A stretch of DNA of 64,000 bases, taken from contig NZ_CP015423.1 in assembly GCF_001719045.1 (NCBI RefSeq), positions 5,251,001-5,315,000 of the forward strand. The letters run 5' to 3'. Position numbers and translations under genes: made by a program. Positions 44,153 through 52,831 of this stretch are shown one piece after another (the stretch's first letter is position 1; every line of letters starts with the position of its first letter). Below the pieces are notes generated by a model that saw only the letters and a program-made list of their open reading frames with translations, was not told the origin of the DNA and ran no database searches. Source of the stretch: Paenibacillus polymyxa (lineage in GTDB: Bacteria; Bacillota; Bacilli; Paenibacillales; Paenibacillaceae).

Positions 44153-45373
44153 ATGAGTGACAAAGCGTACGCCTTATTCGAGGAGCAACAGCAACAACGG
44201 GGCATTGACCTGGAGCAAGTAAAGGCAAAGCTGAAAGCGCTTAGCATAGAAACACCATCCTGGGGATATGGCGACTCAGGTACACGGTTTAAAGTCTTTC
44301 AGAAAACAGGCGTCCCGCGTGATCCGTTCGAAAAGTTGGAGGATGCCGCGCAGGTTCATGCTGTGACAGGCTTATGTCCATCCGTTGCGATCCACATTCC
44401 GTGGGATACAGTGGACAATTACGGCAAGCTTCGCGGTCATGCCGAAAGCCTCGGTTTGCAGATTGGGGCCGTGAATCCCAATTTGTTTCAAGATGAGGAC
44501 TACATGCTCGGCAGTGTCACCAATGTAGACCCGGCCATCCGCCGCAAGGCCATCAACCATTTGCTGGAATGCGTGGATATTGCGAAGGAAACGGGCTCTA
44601 ACGATTTTAGCTTATGGTTCGCAGACGGAACGAATTATCCCGGTCAGGGGGATATTCGCAAACGGAAAAATTGGATGCTGGAAGCGCTCAGTGAAATGTA
44701 TAAGGCGCTCACACCTGACATGCGCATGCTGATTGAATACAAGGCGTTCGAGCCAGCCTTTTATCATACGGATATTGCCGATTGGGGCATGGCGTATAAT
44801 TACGCGACTAAGCTGGGACCGCAGGCACAGGTACTGGTGGATACAGGGCATCATTTGCCGGGAGCCAACGTGGAGCATATTGTCGCGTTTCTAATTGATG
44901 AGCAGCGACTAGGTGGGTTCCATTTTAATAGCTATAAATATGCAGATGATGATCTGATTGTAGGTTCTACCAATCCGTATGAGTTATTTTTGATCTTTTA
45001 TCAAATTTTAAATGCCGCTCAGGATGTAGAAGCTGATATCCGCCAAACCGTGGACAAAATCGCATACTTGATTGATCAGTCGCACAATATTGAATCCAAA
45101 ATCCCGGCCATGATTCGCTCCGTGTTGAATGTACAGACTCAATATGCAAAGGCACTCTTGATTAATCATGCAGAGGTGGAAGATGCAGCAAACCGCCAGG
45201 ATGTGCTGGGTGCAGAGGATGCTGTACGCCAGGCGTTTGAGTTTGATGTGGCACCATTGCTCAGAGCGATCCGTGAAGAGCAGGGATTACCTACAGACCC
45301 GATGAAAGCCTACTTGGCATCTAATTATGGCACGCAGATTTTACAAAGAGGCAAGGGTGGTGCAAGCTGGTGA
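44153..45373 (+). CDS. rhaI: L-rhamnose isomerase, RhaI type
   Basis: The 406-residue protein matches the RhaI (Pseudomonas/Streptomyces/Gram-positive) group rather than E. coli RhaA: TPSWGYGDSGTRFKVFQ, then IHIPWDTVDNYGKLRGHAES, and the metal-site residues in LIEYKAFEPAFYHTD, VLVDTGHHLPGANVEH and GGFHFNSYKYADDDL. It converts L-rhamnose to L-rhamnulose. CTAGGAGGAACC precedes the ATG. The stop overlaps the kinase start by 4 bases. Confidence 0.93.
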   Translation: MSDKAYALFEEQQQQRGIDLEQVKAKLKALSIETPSWGYGDSGTRFKVFQKTGVPRDPFEKLEDAAQVHAVTGLCPSVAIHIPWDTVDNYGKLRGHAESLGLQIGAVNPNLFQDEDYMLGSVTNVDPAIRRKAINHLLECVDIAKETGSNDFSLWFADGTNYPGQGDIRKRKNWMLEALSEMYKALTPDMRMLIEYKAFEPAFYHTDIADWGMAYNYATKLGPQAQVLVDTGHHLPGANVEHIVAFLIDEQRLGGFHFNSYKYADDDLIVGSTNPYELFLIFYQILNAAQDVEADIRQTVDKIAYLIDQSHNIESKIPAMIRSVLNVQTQYAKALLINHAEVEDAANRQDVLGAEDAVRQAFEFDVAPLLRAIREEQGLPTDPMKAYLASNYGTQILQRGKGGASW

Positions 45374-46845
45374 GTATCCTCGCTTATGATTTGGGGGCAA
45401 GCAGTGGCAGGGTTCTACTCGGAGAATTGACAGATTCACGTATCGTGGTGGAGGAAATCCATCGCTTTTCGAATGATCCGGTCAAAGTTGGGGAACGTCT
45501 GCACTGGGATCTGTTGCGTCTGTATCACGAGGTTCAGCAAGGTTTGCTCAAAGCCAGACATATGGGAGTGAATCCGTCCAGTCTTGCGATTGACTCTTGG
45601 GCGGTCGATTTTGGATTGATTGGGGAAACCGGAGAACTGCTAGGCAACCCTTATCATTATCGGGATTGGCACACCCAGGGGGTGATGGAAGAAATACAGG
45701 GACGGCTAGGGAAAGAGTCCATTTTTCAGCGTACAGGCATTCAATTTTTGACGTTTAACACGATTTATCAGCTGGCTGCTATGCGAAATGCCAGTTCACC
45801 GTTGCTGGAGCAGGCAAAGCATTTTTTGATGATTCCAGATCTGCTGCGGTATTTTCTGACAGGTGAAATGTACAATGAGTTTTCGAATGCGACCAGCACG
45901 CAATTATATAATCCGTTGCAGCAAAAATGGGATGAAGAGCTTTTGTCTGGAATCGATATCCCCCGTTCCTGGTTTGGTGAGGTCCTAGAACCAGGAAATG
46001 TTGTAGGAACGATCCGCTCGTCGGTCATGACCGATCTGGGCATTGGAGCGATTCCTGTGATTGCAGTAGCAGAGCACGATACAGGATCTGCTGTGGCTGC
46101 CGTACCTGCGCTGGAGCGCTCGTTTGCGTACTTAAGCTGCGGAACATGGTCCCTGATGGGAACGGAAACGGCACAGCCTGTAATCAATGACGATACGCTT
46201 CGTTTTAATTTTACGAACGAAGGTGGGGTTGGTCGAACTTACAGGCTGCTTAAAAACATTATGGGCTTGTGGATTTTACAGGAGGCGCGCAGAGAGTGGA
46301 AGCGGCAGGGCTACTCCTATTCCTTCCCCGAACTGGTTCATATGGCAGAACAGGCTCCAGCATTCACTTCTTTGATTGATCCGGACGATGAACTGTTCCT
46401 GCACGCCGGGGATATGAAAACACGTATCCGTCAATATTGCCGCAACACTGGGCAGCCGTTGCCGGTGACGCCGGGAGAGATTACGCGCTGTATTTTGGAC
46501 AGTCTGGCGTTAAAGTATCGTTACATTTTGGAGCTTACGGAACGGGTGTCAGGACAACGGTTTAATGGTTTGCATATGGTCGGAGGAGGGATTCAAAATC
46601 GCTTGCTGTGCCAATGGACGGCCAATTCAATTCAAAAACCCGTTTGGGCTGGACCCGCAGAAGCGAGCGCAATCGGCAATCTTGCGGTACAATGGATGAC
46701 ACAGGGAAAGTTCGCCGATATATGGGAAGCACGCCGGGTCATCGCAGATTCTATTTCCGTGGAGGAATATGAACCTGCCGAGTCAGAAGCGTGGGAGGAT
46801 GCCTACGGGCAATTCCGGCGAGTGGCGGGACTTTTTGTACATTAA
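45370..46845 (+). CDS. rhaB: Rhamnulokinase
   Basis: The 491-residue FGGY-family kinase starts at GTG. It shows the phosphate-binding LAYDLGASSGRVLLGEL, ALKYRYILELTERVSG and the ATP-site GLHMVGGGIQNRLLCQWTAN. SLAIDSWAVDFGLI and HYRDWHTQGVM are typical of RhaB. It phosphorylates L-rhamnulose at O-1, feeding the aldolase upstream. The 4-base overlap with the isomerase gene suggests translational coupling. Confidence 0.94.
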   Translation: MSILAYDLGASSGRVLLGELTDSRIVVEEIHRFSNDPVKVGERLHWDLLRLYHEVQQGLLKARHMGVNPSSLAIDSWAVDFGLIGETGELLGNPYHYRDWHTQGVMEEIQGRLGKESIFQRTGIQFLTFNTIYQLAAMRNASSPLLEQAKHFLMIPDLLRYFLTGEMYNEFSNATSTQLYNPLQQKWDEELLSGIDIPRSWFGEVLEPGNVVGTIRSSVMTDLGIGAIPVIAVAEHDTGSAVAAVPALERSFAYLSCGTWSLMGTETAQPVINDDTLRFNFTNEGGVGRTYRLLKNIMGLWILQEARREWKRQGYSYSFPELVHMAEQAPAFTSLIDPDDELFLHAGDMKTRIRQYCRNTGQPLPVTPGEITRCILDSLALKYRYILELTERVSGQRFNGLHMVGGGIQNRLLCQWTANSIQKPVWAGPAEASAIGNLAVQWMTQGKFADIWEARRVIADSISVEEYEPAESEAWEDAYGQFRRVAGLFVH

Positions 46846-46865
46846 AGATGTGGAGTGAGATTGCC

Positions 46866-47624
46866 ATGCTGGTCGCAGAAAGATATGAGATGATTGTGCA
46901 GCTTGTTAATGAAAAAGGAAGCATACGGGTGTCCGAATTGAGTGAGTTGTGCAAAGTAACGGAGGAAACGATCCGCCGTGATCTGGACCGCCTGGAGCAG
47001 GCGGGACGACTGCGCCGTTCGCATGGGGGAGCGGTCAGTGTCAAAAACGAGCAACCTGAAACGCCCTATACGGTACGGGAAATTATGAACGCAGAGGAAA
47101 AGCGTAGGATTGCCGAAGAAGCGGTCAAGCAGATTCAGCCGAATGATCGTATTTTGCTGGATGCTAGCACAACCGCCTGGTATATGGCGTCGAGCTTACC
47201 GGATATTCCTTTGACAATATTAACAAATTCGATTCGGGTAGCTACAGAGCTGGCGGGTAAGGAAAAAATCGAGGTCATTTCGACGGGGGGGCAGTTGCTT
47301 CAACGCTCGTTGTCATATGTAGGCCCGCTCGCAGAGCGTTCACTAGAAACCTATTATGTGGATAAATTGTTTTTCTCCAGCCAAGGGGTTCATCTGGATC
47401 GCGGTATTAGCGAATCGAATGAACTGCAAGCTCGTTTGAAGCAGAAAATGGTCAGCATTGCAGACCGTGTGATTTTACTGGCGGATGCGAGCAAATTTGG
47501 GCAGCAGGCGTTTACGCATGTCGTGAACCTGTCGCAAGTGTCCGAGATCATTACAGATTCACGGTTGTCGGACCCGATTCGCAGTCAACTTGCGGAGCTG
47601 GCTATTCCAGTTACGGTTGTATAA
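46866..47624 (+). CDS. DeoR-family regulator of the rhamnose genes
   Basis: The 252-residue protein has the DeoR helix-turn-helix (RYEMIVQLVNEKGSIRVSEL, then VTEETIRRDLDRLEQAGRLR) and a sugar-phosphate sensor domain (RILLDASTTAWYMASSLPD, LTILTNSIRVATELA, ISTGGQLL). I start at 46866 because GGAG lies 11 bases before it. It follows the kinase gene closely and very likely represses the rhamnose genes until rhamnulose 1-phosphate appears, as for RhaR of B. subtilis. Confidence 0.9.
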   Translation: MLVAERYEMIVQLVNEKGSIRVSELSELCKVTEETIRRDLDRLEQAGRLRRSHGGAVSVKNEQPETPYTVREIMNAEEKRRIAEEAVKQIQPNDRILLDASTTAWYMASSLPDIPLTILTNSIRVATELAGKEKIEVISTGGQLLQRSLSYVGPLAERSLETYYVDKLFFSSQGVHLDRGISESNELQARLKQKMVSIADRVILLADASKFGQQAFTHVVNLSQVSEIITDSRLSDPIRSQLAELAIPVTVV

Positions 47625-47675
47625 AGCGGGGAGTTTCCAAGGTGAAGGCCGCTTTGCGTTTCATTTAATCTTACG

Positions 47676-47804
47676 ATCGCTGTTGCAGGGGGATTCTTTG
47701 ATGATGTAAAAAAGTTATAAGTGAGAATCCCGCTGCAAGCTTCTAAATTATCACTTCCCCGGATTTTTAGCATTGAGTAAAAAAAATCTGGGGGCAACAG
47801 CGAT
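47676..47804. repeat. Nested hairpin element, copy B
   Basis: The outer arms ATCGCTGTTGC (47676-47686) and GCAACAGCGAT (47794-47804) are perfect. Inside lie two hairpins: TTGCAGGGGGATTCT (47683-47697) with AGAATCCCGCTGCAA (47724-47738), and CCCCGGATTTTT (47757-47768) with the AAAAATCTGGGG ending at 47793. The text GCAACAGCGATGGGAAG, with the following CAACATCCG, matches the element at 43991-44102. It sits between the DeoR gene and lutA. Confidence 0.7.
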
Positions 47805-47891
47805 GGGAAGCAACATCCGACTGCGCAGTGGCACCAAAGGTAACTTTTTAGTTATAAAGTAGCAATTCTATGGACGGAAGGGGTGTTCCGT

Positions 47892-48620
47892 ATGAAGGTA
47901 TCTTTATTTATTACCTGTCTGAGTGATGCGATTTATCCCAAGGTGGGGGAAGCGATGGCACGCTTGCTTGCCAGATATGGTGTTCAGCTGGATTTTCCGA
48001 AGGTGCAGACATGCTGCGGACAGCCGTCCTATAACAGCGGGTATTGGGATGAAACGAGGGTTGCGGCCAAAACGATTTTGAAAGCGTTTAACGACAGCGA
48101 TTTTGTCGTATCCCCCTCCGGTTCCTGCACATATATGATTCATCATTACCCGGAGTTGTTTAAGGATGAGCCCGAATGGCTCGATTCGGCACGGAGGCTT
48201 GAGCAAAAGACGTACGAGTTTACGCAATTTATGGTGCAGGTGCTGGGCGTGACCGATGTGGGCGCGTCTTTTCCGCATAAGGTAACCTACCATCCGTCTT
48301 GCCATGGCACACGTTTGCTCGGCGTGAAGGAGGAACCGATGAAGCTGCTTGGCAGTGTAAAGGGGCTGCAATTAGTACCACTTCCCTTTGCTGAGGACTG
48401 TTGTGGCTTTGGCGGGACTTTCGCGGTGAAAATGCCGGATATTTCGGGAGCGATGGTGACTGAAAAAGTGGACCACATCAGGGAGACCGAAGCCGAGGTA
48501 CTGGTCGGACTAGATATGGCCTGCTTGATGAACATTGCCGGAAATCTCCGGTATCGGGAGGAGCCAGTTCGGGTCATGCATCTGGCTGAGCTGCTGTACG
48601 AAGGGGTGAAGCACGCATGA
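47892..48620 (+). CDS. lutA: Lactate oxidation protein LutA
   Basis: The 242-residue protein has two cysteine-rich CCG-type motifs: TCCGQPSYNSGYW in the first half, with SGSCTYM, and HPSCHGTRLLG then DCCGFGGTFAVK in the second. This is the heterodisulfide-reductase-like fold of LutA/LldE. LutABC form a cytosolic complex that oxidises L-lactate to pyruvate. I start at 47892 behind GGAAGGGG. The stop overlaps lutB (ATGA). Confidence 0.95.
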   Translation: MKVSLFITCLSDAIYPKVGEAMARLLARYGVQLDFPKVQTCCGQPSYNSGYWDETRVAAKTILKAFNDSDFVVSPSGSCTYMIHHYPELFKDEPEWLDSARRLEQKTYEFTQFMVQVLGVTDVGASFPHKVTYHPSCHGTRLLGVKEEPMKLLGSVKGLQLVPLPFAEDCCGFGGTFAVKMPDISGAMVTEKVDHIRETEAEVLVGLDMACLMNIAGNLRYREEPVRVMHLAELLYEGVKHA

Positions 48621-50146
48621 CCGCCGTACACTCACATTCCATGAACCAAAAGGTTAAGAAACGCGCAGAGCTGGCTCTCAATGATGATTTTCTGCGGAAT
48701 GCAGTTCGTTTCACTACAGAGCGGCTGCGCAACGGTAAGCGGGTGGCCTCAGAGCAGCACGGAAATTGGGAGGAATGGCGTGAGCGCGGGCGCCAAATTC
48801 GTCTTCATACCATTGCCCATCTGGACTATTACTTAAATCTATTTGTAGAAAATGCCCGCGCCAACGGGGTGCATATCCATTTTGCCGACACAGCAGCCGA
48901 TGCCGTACGTATTACACTGGATATTGCTGCGCATAGCCAAGCTCGTTCCGTCGTCAAATCCAAGTCGATGGTGTCGGAGGAGTTACATTTGAATCAGGCG
49001 CTGGAGGGGGCGGATATCGAGACGATTGAAAGTGACCTCGGTGAATATATTATTCAACTGGCAGGAGAGCCCCCGTCTCATATCGTCATTCCGGCGATTC
49101 ACAAAAACCGCTATCAGATTGCCGAGCTGCTGTCCAAAGAAGCAGGGGAGAAACTGTCCGCGGATACGACGATTTTGGCGGGCTTTGTCCGCAAAAAGCT
49201 ACGTGAGAAGTTTCTAGAAGCAGATATTGGCATGACCGGGTGTAACTTTGCCATCGCCGAGACAGGCTCCATGGTTCTGTTCGAAAATGAAGGCAACGCA
49301 CGAATGGTATCCACTTTGCCCAAAACGCAAATTACGCTGATGGGCATGGAACGGATTATTCCATCTTGGACGGATTTGGAGGTCATGGCTACATTACTGC
49401 CACGATCCGCTACCGGACAGAAGCTGACCATGTACATGTCTGGAATTTCAGGCCCCCGGCGTAGCCAAGATGCTGATGGACCGGAGGAAATGCACATCAT
49501 CATCGTAGATAACGGACGCTCACTACAGCTAGGCAATCCCGAGTTTCAAGAGTTGCTGAATTGCATTCGCTGTGGTGCTTGCCTGAATGCCTGTCCGGTG
49601 TACCGACACATCGGCGGGCACGCGTATGGCGGGACATATAGTGGCCCTATCGGTGCAGTGCTTACGCCTGCCCTTCATGGCAACATCGAAGAGTGGAACG
49701 ATATCGCGAGTGCGTCCAGTCTGTGTGGTGCGTGTTATGAAGCCTGTCCGGTCAAAATACCGCTGCATGATATGCTGGTATATTTGCGTAGACGTAAGGT
49801 GGAGGCGGGACAAGGAGATAAGCTGGAAACGGCAGGAATGAAAGGTTTTGCGACAGTGGTTTCCAGCTCGAAGCGATTCGCAGCGGCGATTCGGCTAGGG
49901 CAGATTGCACAGAAAGCGGTCGTCCGTAAGGGCGAAATCACCCTTAAGCTGGGCCCGCTAAAGGGATGGAATACGTACCGCGTAGCTCCCTCTCTGGCGA
50001 AAAAATTATTTCGTCAGCAGTGGAACACGCTGGAGCATAAACTGGAGCAGGAACGCAACGTGATGCAGCCGGATGTTCTCAGCCGAATGGAGAAGATTTT
50101 GGCAGATAGAAGTAAAGGAGGGACGCAGCATGAGGGAACAGAGTAA
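48617..50146 (+). CDS. lutB: Iron-sulfur lactate oxidation protein LutB
   Basis: The 509-residue protein has an N-terminal LUD domain (about 60-300; VKSKSMVSEELHLNQALEG and ADIGMTGCNFAIAETGS) and two 4Fe-4S motifs (CIRCGACLNACPVYRH near 315 and CGACYEACPVKIPL near 370), then a helical tail. This is the electron-transfer part of the LutABC complex. The gene overlaps lutA by 4 bases and lutC by 17. Confidence 0.95.
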   Translation: MTAVHSHSMNQKVKKRAELALNDDFLRNAVRFTTERLRNGKRVASEQHGNWEEWRERGRQIRLHTIAHLDYYLNLFVENARANGVHIHFADTAADAVRITLDIAAHSQARSVVKSKSMVSEELHLNQALEGADIETIESDLGEYIIQLAGEPPSHIVIPAIHKNRYQIAELLSKEAGEKLSADTTILAGFVRKKLREKFLEADIGMTGCNFAIAETGSMVLFENEGNARMVSTLPKTQITLMGMERIIPSWTDLEVMATLLPRSATGQKLTMYMSGISGPRRSQDADGPEEMHIIIVDNGRSLQLGNPEFQELLNCIRCGACLNACPVYRHIGGHAYGGTYSGPIGAVLTPALHGNIEEWNDIASASSLCGACYEACPVKIPLHDMLVYLRRRKVEAGQGDKLETAGMKGFATVVSSSKRFAAAIRLGQIAQKAVVRKGEITLKLGPLKGWNTYRVAPSLAKKLFRQQWNTLEHKLEQERNVMQPDVLSRMEKILADRSKGGTQHEGTE

Positions 50147-50885
50147 TCCTTCTGCGCAAGCAAAAGCGGCCCATGAAGCGTGGCTTCAGCAAATGGAAGC
50201 AGAATCGCATGCTAAGCAAGTACGCTTTATGGACGGCATCGCGACGCGGCTCAAGCGTCCACGACAGACGGAGCCGCCAGTTCAGCCGTTTCGCGGGGCA
50301 CCTGCATTTTGGCACGAATTCGAATGGAGCGCGGAGCAGCGCATCGAGGAGTTCACCGCCAACTTTACAAGTGTTGGCGGGCATGTCGTGCGTCTGCCGG
50401 ATTTGGAGCAGACCGCAGACTGGATCGCGCTCAAAGCGCGAGAGCTGGGAGCGGCCTATATCGTCCGGCAGAATGAGCCGGACCTGGATGCGCTCCAGCT
50501 GGAATCGGCGCTGCCGGAAGTCCGTTTATCGGTGTGGAACACCGATCCAGTCGAGGACTGGAAGGCCCGCGCTGCCGAGGCGGATATCGGCATCGTCATC
50601 GCCGACGAAGCGGCTGCTTACACCGGTTCGGTAGCGGTGCTATCCTCGCCGAAGAAAGGCCGTGCGGTAAGCCTTTTGCCAACCGCACTGATTATTCTTC
50701 TGCCCGTAGAGCGCTTGCGAACACGACTGGGCGAGATTCTAAGTCGCTTTGACGAAGTCGGGCGTGAGCAACTGCCCGCAGGCATTCATTTTATTACTGG
50801 ACCGAGCCGCTCGTCGGATATTGAAAATGATTTGACGATTGGCGTGCATGGACCCGGCATCGTCTATACGTTGTTAGTGGGCTAG
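50130..50885 (+). CDS. lutC: Lactate oxidation protein LutC
   Basis: The 251-residue protein has the LUD (DUF162) domain: EEFTANFTSVGGHVVRL, ADIGIVIADEAAAYTGSVAV and the C-terminal HFITGPSRSSDIENDLTIGV with HGPG. I start at 50130, behind AAGGAGGGACGC inside the end of lutB. It completes the lactate oxidation unit. No GntR-type LutR gene is visible next to it, so control differs from B. subtilis or lies elsewhere. Confidence 0.95.
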   Translation: MREQSNPSAQAKAAHEAWLQQMEAESHAKQVRFMDGIATRLKRPRQTEPPVQPFRGAPAFWHEFEWSAEQRIEEFTANFTSVGGHVVRLPDLEQTADWIALKARELGAAYIVRQNEPDLDALQLESALPEVRLSVWNTDPVEDWKARAAEADIGIVIADEAAAYTGSVAVLSSPKKGRAVSLLPTALIILLPVERLRTRLGEILSRFDEVGREQLPAGIHFITGPSRSSDIENDLTIGVHGPGIVYTLLVG

Positions 50886-50897
50886 CGTGGAGACCGC

Positions 50898-52004
50898 CTA
50901 ACGAGCATGATAGAGGGGAAAACGGGTTTCAAAATCTGTTTGTCTGCGATTGCTTCTAACCGAAATGTGGCCATCGTGCAGCTCAGTAATACTTTTTGTA
51001 ATCGCAAGGCCTAGCCCGGTGCCTCCAGTTTCCTTGGAGCGTGATTTGTCCACCCGGTAAAACCGCTCAAACAAGTGCGGGACATCTTCCGCAGGAATTG
51101 GGGTGCCGTAGTTGGTGCAGATTACCACCGCCTCGTCGTCTTCGCGTCCTATGGTGATATCGAGGCGTTTGCCGTCTTTTCCGTACCGAATAGCGTTGGA
51201 AAATAAATTTTCATACAGGCGTACCAGCTCGTCTGTATCGGCTAGAATCCGAACAGGCTCGACGATTCGGACACGGTAGGACATGTCCGCCTGTTCCAGC
51301 GAGGGTACAAATTCCTCAGCAAGCTGAGTGAGCAATTTGCCGAGATCTACAGGCTCCAGCTCCAGTGGCAGACTGCCACCGCTCACACGCGTGTATTCAA
51401 ACAGCTCGTCGATCAGCTTTTTAAGTGTCAATGACTTTTCATAAGCAATGTTCACATAATATCGCAGCTCAATTTCATCCCGATAGCGGTCGGTTTCAAT
51501 ATATTCCAAAAAACCGATCACGGATGTTAGCGGGGTGCGAAGATCATGAGATACGCCGGTGATCAGATCGTTTTTGGCTTTGGCGGAAGCCCGTTCTTCT
51601 TCCAGTGAGAGACGGAGCTTGTCCGCCATGGTGTTCATATTTTTCGCCAAGGTACCCAGCTCGTCCGCTGAAGAAACAGGAATCGTATAGGACAGATCTC
51701 CATCAGCAAACTCCTGCATCCCCGTCGTAATTTCGCGAAGGTAGCCAATCGTATTATTGGTAAAAAGGAAAAAGAAATAAATATATGTAGGTAGCCCGCC
51801 CACCAGCATGATCAGTGGGGACCCAATGTGATTTACGGTCCAGCGAACCAGACGGGTGCCAAAAAATGAACGGGAAGGGTTCAGCCATAGCAGCAAGGAT
51901 GCTCCATAATAAAACACCATCAAAATCAGTCCGGTTAGAGCGAAAGCGGCAAGGCTAAGGGCTGCCAGCTTCCATCCCAACGTGTCATATCGTTTTGCCT
52001 TCAA
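50898..52004 (-). CDS. VanS-like sensor histidine kinase
   Basis: The 368-residue kinase has two membrane segments (about 12-36 and 60-82), a HAMP linker (GMQEFADGDLSYTIPVSSADE), the H-box TGVSHDLRTPLTSVIGFLEY, N-box ENLFSNAIRYG, and G-box GTGLGLAITKS. The ATP-lid G1 motif is unusual: VVICTNYGTPIPAED lacks the DNGxGI form. The start is TTG behind GGAGG, 15 bases after the regulator gene's stop. It resembles VanS-type kinases that monitor the cell envelope. Confidence 0.92.
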   Translation of the reverse strand: MKAKRYDTLGWKLAALSLAAFALTGLILMVFYYGASLLLWLNPSRSFFGTRLVRWTVNHIGSPLIMLVGGLPTYIYFFFLFTNNTIGYLREITTGMQEFADGDLSYTIPVSSADELGTLAKNMNTMADKLRLSLEEERASAKAKNDLITGVSHDLRTPLTSVIGFLEYIETDRYRDEIELRYYVNIAYEKSLTLKKLIDELFEYTRVSGGSLPLELEPVDLGKLLTQLAEEFVPSLEQADMSYRVRIVEPVRILADTDELVRLYENLFSNAIRYGKDGKRLDITIGREDDEAVVICTNYGTPIPAEDVPHLFERFYRVDKSRSKETGGTGLGLAITKSITELHDGHISVRSNRRQTDFETRFPLYHAR

Positions 52005-52019
52005 GACGTGAATCCTCCA

Positions 52020-52721
52020 TTAATCGAATTTTTCCATTTTGTAGCCGATGCCCCACACCGTTTTCAGGTATTTGGGTTTTCTCGGATCAGTCTCAATTTT
52101 TTCGCGAATTTTACGCACATGAACCATCAGCGTGTTGTTGGATTCCAGATATTGCTCTTTCCACACTTTTTCATAGATCTGCTCCATGCTCAGTACTTGA
52201 CCACGATTACGGGCCAACAGCTCGACAATGGCAAATTCGCGCGGGGTCAGCTTAATGGATTCTCCGGCGAGAGTGATCTCATGCGTAGCAGAATTAATGG
52301 TGAGTTCGTCCAGTATCATTTCATGCTCCAATGCAGGGGAAGAGTGGGTATATTTCCGTACTCTGCGCAGCTGGGATTTGATGCGTGCCACCAGCTCCAA
52401 CGGGCTGAACGGCTTAGTGACATAATCATCGGCCCCAACGCTAAGTCCTGTGATTTTGTCCATATCTTGTCCCTTCGCAGACAACATAATAATCGGAAAA
52501 TGCTCGGTTTCCCTGATCTTCATGCATGCTTCAACCCCGTCCATATTGGGCATCATCACATCAAGCACCATCACATCTATCGATTCCCGACTGACTTGCT
52601 CCAGCGCTTCCAGTCCGTCTCGTGCCATAAGCAGCCGATATCCTTCATTTTCCAAATAAATTTGCATCAGCTTAATAATTTCAGGTTCATCGTCTACTAA
52701 TAAAATGGTTCCGTTATGCAT
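52020..52721 (-). CDS. VanR-like OmpR-family response regulator
   Basis: The 233-residue protein has a receiver domain (LVDDEPEI, phospho-Asp in MVLDVMMPNMDG, Lys in DDYVTKPFSPLELVAR) and a winged helix (LTPREFAIVELLARNRGQVL, NTLMVHVRKIREKIE and VWGIGYKM). It pairs with the kinase downstream. The acyltransferase gene 110 bases upstream, on the same strand, is a likely target. Confidence 0.94.
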   Translation of the reverse strand: MHNGTILLVDDEPEIIKLMQIYLENEGYRLLMARDGLEALEQVSRESIDVMVLDVMMPNMDGVEACMKIRETEHFPIIMLSAKGQDMDKITGLSVGADDYVTKPFSPLELVARIKSQLRRVRKYTHSSPALEHEMILDELTINSATHEITLAGESIKLTPREFAIVELLARNRGQVLSMEQIYEKVWKEQYLESNNTLMVHVRKIREKIETDPRKPKYLKTVWGIGYKMEKFD

Positions 52722-52831
52722 GGTTGCGCACCCTTTCTGTTCTTTCTAGCAGTAAACAATATGGGCGTATTATATACCTTTTTAAAGATGGAGGCTATGG
52801 ACACTCATCTCAGTTCGCTTGCTTGGGGTCG

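Noticed and set aside
46791..46865. N-terminal extension of the DeoR regulator into the end of rhaB.
   Set aside because: The added residues are antisense-like filler in another frame of rhaB; the start at 46866 has GGAG and gives the family N-terminus.
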